Virus record (IMG/VR): IMGVR_UViG_3300025949_000027 | Location: 1 to 64,000 of that record | Strand: one strand, 5' to 3' | Length of the DNA stretch: 64,000 bases | Origin: a virus | Part shown: positions 58,197 to 64,000 of the stretch, piece by piece | Position numbering within the stretch: the stretch's first letter is position 1 | Layout of the letters: the number at the start of each line of letters is the position of its first letter | Program-made: the position numbers and the translations under genes | The notes under the pieces: model-generated | Told to the model about the DNA's origin: nothing | Seen by the model: the letters and a program-made list of their open reading frames with translations, nothing else | The model's database searches: none

Positions 58197-59464
58197 GCGC
58201 GACGAACGCAGCACCGCCAGCGAGCACTGGCCTGGCGAAGACGGACAGCAAGGCGGTCGGAAAGACACGCCCGATCGACACGTTCCGCGAGTTGCTTGAC
58301 AAGCTGAAACCGCAACTCCAGATGGCGCTTCCGAAGCACGTCGATGTGGGCCGGATGATCCGGATCTGCGTGACTACGCTCCAGCGGAATCCTGACTTGC
58401 TGGCCTGCACGCAGGAAAGCGTCCTGGGGTGTCTGTTCCAGTGCGCCCAGCTTGGTCTGGAGCCCGATGGCCTACTCGGGCACGCCTACCTGATCCCGTT
58501 CCGCGACAACAAGAACAACCGGACGATCTGCACGCTGATCGTCGGCTACAAGGGACTTCTCAAACTCGCCAGGCAGTCGAACGAGATCCAGTCCATCTCG
58601 GCGCGTGTCGTCTACAGCAAGGACGAGTTCGAATACGAATTCGGCCTGGAGGACAAGTTGGTCCACAAGCCGACGCTTGAAGAGGACCCGGGCGAGATGA
58701 CCTTCGCATACGCGATCTTCCGGTACAAGGGCGGCGGCTATCACTTCGACGTGATGAGCAAGGTCGAGATCGAGGCCATCCGGAAGCGGTCGAAGACCGG
58801 GAACAACGGCCCGTGGGTCACGGACTACGACGAGATGGCCAAGAAGACGGTGCTCCGCCGCGCCTCGAAGATGGCGCCGGCTTCGATCGAAGACCTGTCC
58901 CGGGCGATCGCACTTGATTCCCGGTCGGAGGCCGGCATCGCTCCTTCCCTGGATATCGACATGCCCGCGGCTCCCGTCCCGGGGTCCGAGGATGGAAACC
59001 AGGGGCGGCGGATGTCCCTAGGAAAACCCGCAGTGGTCACTGTCCCCGCCGAGGACGAGCCTGAGCACGACCCGAAGACGGGCGAGGTGAAGGCGGAGGA
59101 GAAGCCAGCGGCGCAGTCGATGTCGAAGACGGCACCGACGCCTGCCACCGGCATCGTCATGTCCACGTCGAAGCAGCGGAAGGCCCTCGGCGAAGCCATC
59201 TTCGGCGCGCGACTCGAAGAGGGAACGGTCTGCAAGTGGTTTGGCGTGGACGAACTGATCGCTCTGTCGGGCCCGCAGGTCGAGGATGCGCTGGCGCGGA
59301 TCAAGATCCTCGAAGAGACGACCGTCGCCGACGTCAAGGCGGCCGTTGCCAAGGCGAAGCTTGGCGAGGGGGTTGTCGGCGAATGGTTCAACGGCAAGAC
59401 GGCCGACCAGCTCACGGCCGAGGAACGGGCCGAGGCGATCCGCATGGCCAACGAGGCGGCATGA
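58193..59464 (+). CDS. recT: RecT-family single-strand annealing protein
   Basis: 423 residues from the ATG at 58193 (overlap with the exonuclease). RecT core: L-L-D-K-L-K-P-Q-L, A-L-P-K-H-V, L-G-L-E-P-D-G-L-L-G-H-A-Y-L-I-P-F, V-G-Y-K-G-L-L-K-L-A-R and W-x-x-D-Y-D-E-M-A-K-K-T-V-L-R. It anneals homologous single strands during recombination. A C-terminal extension of about 150 residues is Pro/Glu-rich and then helical, longer than in classical RecT. Confidence 0.85.
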   Translation: MSATNAAPPASTGLAKTDSKAVGKTRPIDTFRELLDKLKPQLQMALPKHVDVGRMIRICVTTLQRNPDLLACTQESVLGCLFQCAQLGLEPDGLLGHAYLIPFRDNKNNRTICTLIVGYKGLLKLARQSNEIQSISARVVYSKDEFEYEFGLEDKLVHKPTLEEDPGEMTFAYAIFRYKGGGYHFDVMSKVEIEAIRKRSKTGNNGPWVTDYDEMAKKTVLRRASKMAPASIEDLSRAIALDSRSEAGIAPSLDIDMPAAPVPGSEDGNQGRRMSLGKPAVVTVPAEDEPEHDPKTGEVKAEEKPAAQSMSKTAPTPATGIVMSTSKQRKALGEAIFGARLEEGTVCKWFGVDELIALSGPQVEDALARIKILEETTVADVKAAVAKAKLGEGVVGEWFNGKTADQLTAEERAEAIRMANEAA

Positions 59465-59775
59465 CCTTCGATCGCGTGTTCCGAAACTCAGCACCGAGCG
59501 GTTACAAGGGCCGGCCCTGTCGAATCGTCGCCCGTCCCGCGCTGACCAAGGACAAGCAGGGCGAGTTCATCCAGCACGTCGGCGATGAAACCGTCCTCGT
59601 CGAGTTCGAGGATGGCGAGCAGTTGCGGTGCATCCGGTCGGCGGCAGTACCGCTCGACTCGAAACTTGGCCGGCAGGCTATCCGCGTGGCCAAACTCGGC
59701 ATGACCAGGATGCGGCGGCGGACGGTTATCGCCAGGGCCAAGGCGGACAAGGCAAGCCCGCGCGCAACAAGTTGA
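59461..59775 (+). CDS. small basic hypothetical protein
   Basis: 104 residues, ATGA overlap with RecT. Beta-type N-terminal part (G-Y-K-G-R-P-C-R-I-V, T-V-L-V-E-F-E-D-G-E) like a small SH3-type fold, then a very basic tail. Could bind nucleic acid. Last gene before the non-coding region. Confidence 0.45.
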   Translation: MTFDRVFRNSAPSGYKGRPCRIVARPALTKDKQGEFIQHVGDETVLVEFEDGEQLRCIRSAAVPLDSKLGRQAIRVAKLGMTRMRRRTVIARAKADKASPRATS

Positions 59776-59822
59776 AGCTTTCGCTCCCATGGCGGCCGGC
59801 GCGGCACAACCCCCACCCCGCG

Positions 59823-59911
59823 GTGTCACGCGCCGGTCGCCTGGGGACGAATCAAGTTCGAACGTGGGATCGACAGCCCACGGGGACCCGGACCGGCGCG
59901 AGAGCTGACAC
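59823..59911 (+). ncRNA. structured non-coding RNA candidate
   Basis: In a 298-bp gene-free stretch, GTGTCA (59823-59828) pairs with TGACAC (59906-59911) and CGCGCCGGTC (59829-59838) pairs with GACCGGCGCG (59891-59900), giving 16 bp interrupted only by a 5-nt bulge on the 3' side. Inside is a perfect hairpin CGTGGG/CCCACG (59863-59868, 59877-59882) next to the palindrome GTTCGAAC (59856-59863). Downstream GACCGA/TCGGGTC (59916-59935) and GACACCCG-type sequence offer an alternative fold competing for TGACAC. A terminator follows at 60040. The layout suits a riboswitch, attenuator or small RNA; no known family is recognised. Confidence 0.55.
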
Positions 59912-60039
59912 CCGGGACCGAACGACTGTCGGGTCACTGCCCGCACGACGATCGCGGGATGCAGAACGCCCCAGAAGAGGCGCCCCAACGGCGGTAACGG
60001 AGAGCAGCACCACCGACGGTTAAAGGCGAAGGCGTGGCA

Positions 60040-60061
60040 GGCCGGAGAGACGGCCGTTTTT
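60040..60061 (+). terminator. intrinsic terminator or attenuator
   Basis: GGCCG (60040-60044), 6-nt loop, CGGCC (60051-60055), then GTTTTT (60056-60061). The next gene's ribosome site and ATG begin within 15 bp, with no promoter between, so genes from 60074 on depend on read-through or antitermination. Confidence 0.65.
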
Positions 60062-60073
60062 CAAGGAGCAACC

Positions 60074-60457
60074 ATGAGTTTCGATCTGTCCCTAAAACGA
60101 CCCGCCTGTGACTACTGCGGACGCGAGCGTGACTCCGTCTGGAGCCGCAGCGGTATCACGCACAACGTGAATTCTATCGTGGACCTGTGCATCGGCTCTG
60201 ACGTCGTCGCGCGGGATGCCCGGGCGGGATACGCCGAGCGTTCGTGGGGTCGCCTGTTCGGGTGGCCCGCATCCGAGGCGCTGCCTATCGTGGTGCGCGC
60301 GCTGGACGTGGCAAACGACACAGCGCGTGAAGCGGAGTTCCGCGCCCTTGAACCAGAGAACGGATGGGGCTCGCTAGAAGGCGTGCGGGATGCCTTCGCG
60401 GACCTGGCGCGGGCGTGCGCGGAGCACCCGAAGGCGATTTTCGAGGCGTGGGGATGA
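60074..60457 (+). CDS. conserved small phage protein
   Basis: 127 residues, CAAGGAGCAACC upstream. C-D-Y-C-G and S-G-I-T-H-N-V-N near the N-terminus are recognisable from a family of unknown function in phages, with a mixed helical C-terminus. First gene after the terminator. Confidence 0.5.
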   Translation: MSFDLSLKRPACDYCGRERDSVWSRSGITHNVNSIVDLCIGSDVVARDARAGYAERSWGRLFGWPASEALPIVVRALDVANDTAREAEFRALEPENGWGSLEGVRDAFADLARACAEHPKAIFEAWG

Positions 60458-60747
60458 GCGACGAACTGAAGTTCAAGCTCCGCGTTCCCACGTCAGCGGC
60501 GGTGGCCTATGGAGCGGTCGGGTTTAGCGTGAAGGCTGACCCGAGCATCCCGCCCGACCGCTTCGCACTGGAGCACCCCGACGGCCGACGCGACTACTTC
60601 ACATTCGACGGGAAGCCCGCGGCGCCATATCCGACGGTCCGCGACGCCCTGATCGCACACCTAGAAGGCAAGTGGTCGAAGGCGACGAGTTTCGAAGAGG
60701 ACGCCGACGCCATCCTGGAGCGGTTCGACGTGAGGCTGAAGCCATGA
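60454..60747 (+). CDS. small hypothetical protein
   Basis: 97 residues, ATGA overlap. Beta-type start and helical end with acidic stretches. Function unknown. Confidence 0.45.
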   Translation: MSDELKFKLRVPTSAAVAYGAVGFSVKADPSIPPDRFALEHPDGRRDYFTFDGKPAAPYPTVRDALIAHLEGKWSKATSFEEDADAILERFDVRLKP

Positions 60748-60950
60748 ACACCTTCTACAGGATCTACTGCATCGTCGTCGTCTTGTCTGCGTGCACGTTT
60801 GGTGCAATGGCAGGTAGGTGGTTGCGCGTGACGCCGCATGGAGACCCGCTGCCGATCCTCCGCGCTGCGATCGCGTGCCTCGTGTTCTACCTCGTCGGAA
60901 TTCTCGTGGCGTTCATTCACCAGGTCATCGACGCACGGAGGAAACCATAA
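60744..60950 (+). CDS. small two-helix membrane protein
   Basis: 68 residues, ATGA overlap. Membrane helices at about 5-22 and 38-60 joined by a short basic loop. Function unknown. Confidence 0.55.
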   Translation: MNTFYRIYCIVVVLSACTFGAMAGRWLRVTPHGDPLPILRAAIACLVFYLVGILVAFIHQVIDARRKP

Positions 60951-61012
60951 AAGTCCGCGTCCGCGTCCCCGGCCCCCCGAACTTCATGATCCTGGAAGAC
61001 GAGCAGCAATGA
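60947..61012 (+). CDS. 21-residue minigene with AUA start
   Basis: ATA at 60947-60949 overlaps the previous stop (TAA at 60948-60950), exactly where the ATG/GTG of other coupled genes sits, with GGAGGAAACC upstream at ideal spacing. The frame runs to a TGA (61010-61012) that overlaps the ATG of the next gene. Product: basic start (K-V-R-V-R-V-P-G-P-P) and acidic end. An ATA start or a recent ATG-to-ATA change is needed. Confidence 0.45.
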   Translation: MKVRVRVPGPPNFMILEDEQQ

Positions 61013-61239
61013 CCCGTCCCGCCTCGCCCATCCGCCACTGCCGCGCCGCCCCCGCAACCGACGTCGCCATGTGCGGCGCCCGCGGGACCGAGCTCGTCTA
61101 CGCGAACACGCCACGCGCGATCACGTGTGAGACATGCGCAGCGAAGCGGACGGAGCCCCGGGGCGTGGCGCGGGCGATACGTGAACGCGAGGCGAGGGCG
61201 GCGCACTTCAAGAACATTCGGACGCGATTCGCCACCTGA
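61009..61239 (+). CDS. small zinc-finger-like protein
   Basis: 76 residues, ATGA overlap with the minigene. C-R-A-A, M-C-G-A-R-G-T-E and T-C-E-T-C-A give a probable zinc site like that of small phage proteins. Basic C-terminus. Last gene of the early operon. Confidence 0.5.
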   Translation: MTRPASPIRHCRAAPATDVAMCGARGTELVYANTPRAITCETCAAKRTEPRGVARAIREREARAAHFKNIRTRFAT

Positions 61240-61346
61240 ACCACAGGCCGCGCCGGTACCTGATCCAGCCGGCGGGCACCTTTCCGGAATACAACAAATC
61301 GCCTGGCTGCGGTCGGCTGGGACGAAATCGGCCTGGGAAATTCCGG

Positions 61347-61379
61347 CGCTACGGCAATACGCCGTAAGCGTTTGTTTTT
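61347..61379 (+). terminator. intrinsic terminator of the early operon
   Basis: CGCT-ACGGC (61347-61355), loop AATAC, GCCGT-A-AGCG (61361-61370, one bulged A), then TTTGTTTTT (61371-61379). Strong and well placed, 107 bp after the last early gene. Confidence 0.8.
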
Positions 61380-61422
61380 GGTCAACGAATGACGCTGGCT
61401 ACCGATGCAACCGACACAGTAT

Positions 61423-61448
61423 TACAAATTCCCACAATGTAATTTGTA
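61423..61448. repeat. AT-rich inverted repeat upstream of the integrase
   Basis: TACAAATT (61423-61430) and AATTTGTA (61441-61448) are perfect inverted copies 10 bp apart in an AT-rich patch of an otherwise GC-rich region. Between two terminators and about 270 bp before the integrase start: a candidate integrase/excisionase or repressor site. The 61240-61609 stretch otherwise shows no convincing gene. Confidence 0.45.
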
Positions 61449-61525
61449 GAAACGAAACTGTCACAAAGTCGTAATCTCCGGCCGGGACATCGTGGGCACT
61501 ACACCCTATGACCAGACTCGTAACC

Positions 61526-61552
61526 TGACGCAATCATTAGAGCGTCATTTTT
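61526..61552 (+). terminator. second intrinsic terminator before the integrase
   Basis: TGACGC (61526-61531), 10-nt loop, GCGTCA (61542-61547), TTTTT (61548-61552). It shields the integrase from rightward read-through. Confidence 0.7.
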
Positions 61553-61609
61553 CTGGCGCACGCGGCGGATGCACGGACTGCACTCTGCGATTGGCTTGTT
61601 CGTAGCGCG

Positions 61610-61720
61610 ATGCAGGGTGCGGTTGACAGCGCGGGCGATGGCCTGGCGGCGCTCGCGGGCCCGGTGTCCTCTTCGAGGGAACTTGCCGAGCAGGTAAGCG
61701 CGCAGGCGGTGCCGCTGTGA
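61610..61720 (+). CDS. small protein coupled to the integrase
   Basis: 36 residues from the ATG at 61610; its TGA overlaps the integrase GTG (GTGA), as at other junctions of this phage. The frame is open back to 61541 without a standard start. Ala-rich, acidic, helical. Weak ribosome site, so uncertain. Confidence 0.35.
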   Translation: MQGAVDSAGDGLAALAGPVSSSRELAEQVSAQAVPL

Positions 61721-62832
61721 CCGGCGATGGGGGCAAGGTCGCGGGCGAGTTCTCACCCGGGGATACCTTGGCTGTCGTCCTGCGATCCCAGGCCCAGACA
61801 ATCGAGAACCAGCAGCAGACCATCCAGCAGCAGCACAAGACGATCGAGCTACTGTCTGGCGCCACGGGACGGATAGTAGACGTCGACCTTACGTTCGCGG
61901 CGCTCTGGGATCGGTACCGACGGACCTTCCCGAAGAATGAGACGTGGCCGCGCACGGCGGTGTCCATCATGCTCCGGCCGCTCGAGACCTTCGGGGCGAT
62001 GCGGATAGTCGACCTGAAGGCTATGCACTGGTCAGATTTTCGCGACCGTGACGACGTCCAGAAACTCGCACCCAGCACGCGTAACCAGATTTTGACGCGC
62101 ATTACCGCGATGATGAACTGGGCGCTCACTGACGGTCGAATCGCTTCGAACCCGTTCGAGAGAGCCAAGCCGGAGCGGTCCCGGCCGAAGCGGGAGACAG
62201 AATTTAGCCTTGAAGACGAAGAGAGGTTCCTCCAGGCAGCCTCGCTGAGGCTGTCGGTTTTCTTCATGATCGCGATCGACTCGGGCATGAGGCACAAGGA
62301 GATTCGCCTCCTTCGCTGGGATCAGATCGACGTGAAGGCGCGGACAGTCCAGGTTTCGTGGGCCGAGACGAAGGGGAAGCGCAGTGGCACCGCCTACCTG
62401 ACTCCGCGTTCGATCGCAGCCCTGAAACTCCTCCCGCGTGTCGAAGGATCTCCGTATGTGTTCGCCCGCAAGCCAGACGGGAATCCATTCTCGTATGCCA
62501 CCTTCTATCTAGAGTTCCGTCGGATCTCGAAGAAACTCGGCCTGAAAGCAGCACCCGGAGACGTCCGTCCGAGGGTACATGACTGTCGTCACTCCCTGGC
62601 GTCCCGACTCTCTCGAAGAGGGGCCCCGCTGCCGGCGATCCAGGCGATTCTCCGCCACGCCCAGCCGACTACCACCTCCCTCTACATCCACACGCGTCCC
62701 GAAGACATCGTGGCGGCCCACGCACTACTTGACGACTGCCGCGCATCGCCGCGTCACGGACCACAGCGAGCAGCGCCGCGAGCGAACGAGCCGGCTTCGA
62801 AAAAAGTATCCGCCATCGCAAAAAACAGTTGA
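61717..62832 (+). CDS. int: tyrosine recombinase (phage integrase)
   Basis: 371 residues from the GTG at 61717. A Gln-rich coil (about 25-45) precedes a core-binding domain (about 55-150) and the catalytic domain with R192 (S-G-M-R-H-K-E-I), H288 and R291 (H-D-C-R-H), H314 (L-R-H-A-Q) and the nucleophile Y323 (S-L-Y-I-H). All catalytic residues are present. It integrates the phage at attP, probably close by, and indicates a temperate life cycle. The C-terminal 40 residues are Arg/Pro/Ala-rich. Confidence 0.9.
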   Translation: MTGDGGKVAGEFSPGDTLAVVLRSQAQTIENQQQTIQQQHKTIELLSGATGRIVDVDLTFAALWDRYRRTFPKNETWPRTAVSIMLRPLETFGAMRIVDLKAMHWSDFRDRDDVQKLAPSTRNQILTRITAMMNWALTDGRIASNPFERAKPERSRPKRETEFSLEDEERFLQAASLRLSVFFMIAIDSGMRHKEIRLLRWDQIDVKARTVQVSWAETKGKRSGTAYLTPRSIAALKLLPRVEGSPYVFARKPDGNPFSYATFYLEFRRISKKLGLKAAPGDVRPRVHDCRHSLASRLSRRGAPLPAIQAILRHAQPTTTSLYIHTRPEDIVAAHALLDDCRASPRHGPQRAAPRANEPASKKVSAIAKNS

Positions 62833-62858
62833 CGGGTGACGGGAAATCGGGTTCTCAT
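62829..62858 (+). promoter_or_regulatory. late-type promoter after the integrase
   Basis: TTGACG (62829-62834), 18-bp spacer, TCTCAT (62853-62858). The -10 equals that of the capsid and internal-protein promoters. No CCAAGCG boxes follow. The transcript would start near 62865, six bases before an ATG. Confidence 0.55.
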
Positions 62859-62864
62859 AGACCC

Positions 62865-62943
62865 GTCTAGATGCCCAATACATTCGTTCGCGCTTGGAAT
62901 CGGTCTCGTTCCGCCGTTGGTGGGCATCTAGACAATCTCGTCG
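62865..62943. repeat. 13-bp inverted repeat with TCTAGA core
   Basis: GTCTAGATGCCCA (62865-62877) and TGGGCATCTAGAC (62931-62943) are perfect inverted copies 53 bp apart, directly downstream of int and spanning the start of a small gene. They could bind a recombination protein or repressor, or form a stem in the mRNA. Confidence 0.6.
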
Positions 62944-63083
62944 GCGTCGAAGCGGGACCGATTCGAGGCGCGAACCTTCCGGAGGCAGAGGTGGCGATGT
63001 TTTTACGAACGCTGGGATCAAGTTTCCGCTTCGATAACTTGAACGCGGCCCACGAACGGCGCGGGGTTGGGGGTGCGTTTTGA
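62871..63083 (+). CDS. small hypothetical protein
   Basis: 70 residues; the ATG lies inside the left arm of the inverted repeat, with almost no leader and no Shine-Dalgarno. Basic N-terminus, and a helical segment L-P-E-A-E-V-A-M-F-L-R-T-L-G. The stop overlaps the next gene's TTG. Function unknown. Confidence 0.45.
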   Translation: MPNTFVRAWNRSRSAVGGHLDNLVGVEAGPIRGANLPEAEVAMFLRTLGSSFRFDNLNAAHERRGVGGAF

Positions 63084-63868
63084 GCGCCGCCGACGCGAAG
63101 ACGGCGCCCGAGAAGTCGCCTGATCCGACCACCCAGGCCGAGCCCACCCGGTTCCGCGTTGTCGGACGAAGCGGGCCGAGTGTCGCTCGGGTACCTGGCC
63201 TGTGGATCCGCCGCGCGCGTGACATGCGCACCGGAGGATCCGTAGACGGCGCCCCTCGGCAAATTACAGGACCGTTCCTTGGCTGTGGCAGCGAATGGGA
63301 TGCCGGCGAGTACGACATCCTGGAGCCTGCCCTGGTCCAGGCCGAGCCGAGCGGGGATGCGAGGCGCTCGATTCGCTTCGCCGTTCACGCGGCCATGCGA
63401 ATCGGATACGACGCCGGTGAGTCTGCGGCGTGCAACCTTGGTGGCGGCGGAGGTGGCGGCGGTAGCAAGCACACGAAGACGTGCGACGCGCTTGTCGATG
63501 CCTTCGAGGCATACGCCGCCACCCGGGCGCGGGACAGTTCGGAAGCTGCTGACAGATTCGACGAGCTGTGCGGCGTTCAGGCACATCAGCGCCGAGCACA
63601 AGAGGAAGAAGCCACCCGGGCGCCCGTGCCACCTGCCCCCTCTCAGGATGCGTTCGGACTCAGGTCGTGTCCGTTCTGCGGCGGGACAGACGTTCGAACG
63701 CATACCGTGACAGAGCCGATTCGTCGCGTGGCCTTCAAGTGCCACGGCTGCAAGGCGATTGGCCCGCGTACTCACCTCGCCGGGGTCGAGGCGCAGCGGC
63801 TTTGGAACACGCGCGAAGCCCTGGCGGCGCTCCCCGCCGTGACGGGGGATGCGAGAGGTGCGGCGTGA
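63080..63868 (+). CDS. protein with C-terminal Lar-like restriction-alleviation zinc domain
   Basis: 262 residues; TTG at 63080 overlaps the previous stop (TTGA). The C-terminal 60 residues match the Lar domain: L-R-S-C-P-F-C-G-G-T, F-K-C-H-G-C-K-A-I-G-P and W-N-T-R. The central part has a poly-Gly linker and the two segments shared with the gene at 37904. Lar proteins ease type I restriction, so this may be anti-restriction. Ends R-G-A-A. Confidence 0.6.
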   Translation: MSAADAKTAPEKSPDPTTQAEPTRFRVVGRSGPSVARVPGLWIRRARDMRTGGSVDGAPRQITGPFLGCGSEWDAGEYDILEPALVQAEPSGDARRSIRFAVHAAMRIGYDAGESAACNLGGGGGGGGSKHTKTCDALVDAFEAYAATRARDSSEAADRFDELCGVQAHQRRAQEEEATRAPVPPAPSQDAFGLRSCPFCGGTDVRTHTVTEPIRRVAFKCHGCKAIGPRTHLAGVEAQRLWNTREALAALPAVTGDARGAA

Positions 63869-64000
63869 GCGCCCCGCGGGTGTCGTCCGAGAACGTTCGG
63901 GCCGTCATCGGCTACCTAGAGGAGAAGGCTTCTAGGATCGAGCGTCGCGCAGCAGCTCGCCGGAAGTTTGTCTATGACGAAATTGACCGGTCGATCGCAG
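63865..64000 (+). CDS. partial gene running off the window end
   Basis: GTG at 63865 overlaps the previous stop (GTGA). The 45 visible residues are helical and basic (N-V-R-A-V-I-G-Y-L-E-E-K, R-R-A-A-A-R-R-K-F). Truncated by the window; no family can be assigned. Confidence 0.4.
   Translation, partial: MSAPRVSSENVRAVIGYLEEKASRIERRAAARRKFVYDEIDRSIA

Noticed and set aside
59850-59870. GTTCGAAC looked like a tRNA T-loop
   Set aside because: No acceptor, D-arm or anticodon pairing around it; it fits the larger stem structure instead.
59628-60023. Open frame through the gap after RecT
   Set aside because: Overlaps a good gene in another frame, has an Arg/Thr-rich unnatural composition and ends inside strong RNA secondary structure.
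1-64000. CRISPR arrays, phage RNA polymerase gene, terminase
   Set aside because: No array of regularly spaced repeats, no T7-type RNA polymerase motifs and no Walker/nuclease pair of a terminase were found; the terminase must lie outside the window.

Overview
The window looks like about 64 kb of a GC-rich temperate phage or integrated prophage. Gene order and protein types (portal, scaffold-like protein, HK97-like capsid, adaptor, fibres, large nozzle-like protein, coiled-coil internal virion proteins, no tape-measure gene) fit a short-tailed (podovirus-like) virus. No terminase, DNA polymerase, helicase, tRNA or CRISPR array was found, so the genome continues beyond both ends. The host is unknown. 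Signal peptides, lipoboxes and a stand-alone sigma region-4 protein of a kind I associate with Myxococcota/deltaproteobacteria make a Gram-negative host of that sort plausible, but this is inference.

Layout. 1-9.3 kb: end of an unseen upstream operon, then portal, scaffold-like and head genes. 9.4-20.9 kb: adaptor, three consecutive tail genes that each begin with a signal peptide, a glycine-rich fibre, a free-standing HNH endonuclease and the nozzle-like protein. 21-30.7 kb: lipoprotein metalloprotease, three coiled-coil internal proteins, a glycine-rich fibre joined in frame across one UGA to a GH26-type glycosidase, and two lone minus-strand genes. 30.9-36.1 kb: lysis-type genes mixed with two sigma-like proteins, one of them a complete FliA-like sigma factor. 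36.1-41.8 kb: accessory genes (HNH, toxin-antitoxin pair, membrane acyltransferase). 41.8-49.6 kb: a leftward operon carrying a PRPP-synthetase-like and a NAMPT-like gene (candidate NAD+ reconstitution pathway), RusA, and a HAD phosphatase, Thg1-like polymerase and RlaP nucleotidyltransferase (candidate RNA repair). 49.6-61.2 kb: a rightward early operon of about thirty small genes joined by ATGA/GTGA overlaps, ending with exonuclease/RecT recombination genes and small orphan genes. 61.2-64 kb: terminators, tyrosine integrase, and a gene with a Lar-like anti-restriction zinc domain.

Control. Four structural/lysis transcription units start with the same arrangement: TTGAC-N17 and a non-canonical -10 (TCTCAT or TCAAAT, weaker at the first site), paired CCAAGCG boxes 15 nt apart (the first copy degenerate at the portal site), and a hairpin beside or over the Shine-Dalgarno. 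The phage sigma factor is an obvious candidate for reading them. Early genes have a different promoter type with a -10 of TAGATT followed by GG.

The most interesting items are the counter-defence/RNA-repair operon, the UGA-separated fibre-glycosidase fusion, the repeated late promoter-leader element, and a structured non-coding RNA candidate at 59823-59911 followed by a terminator.
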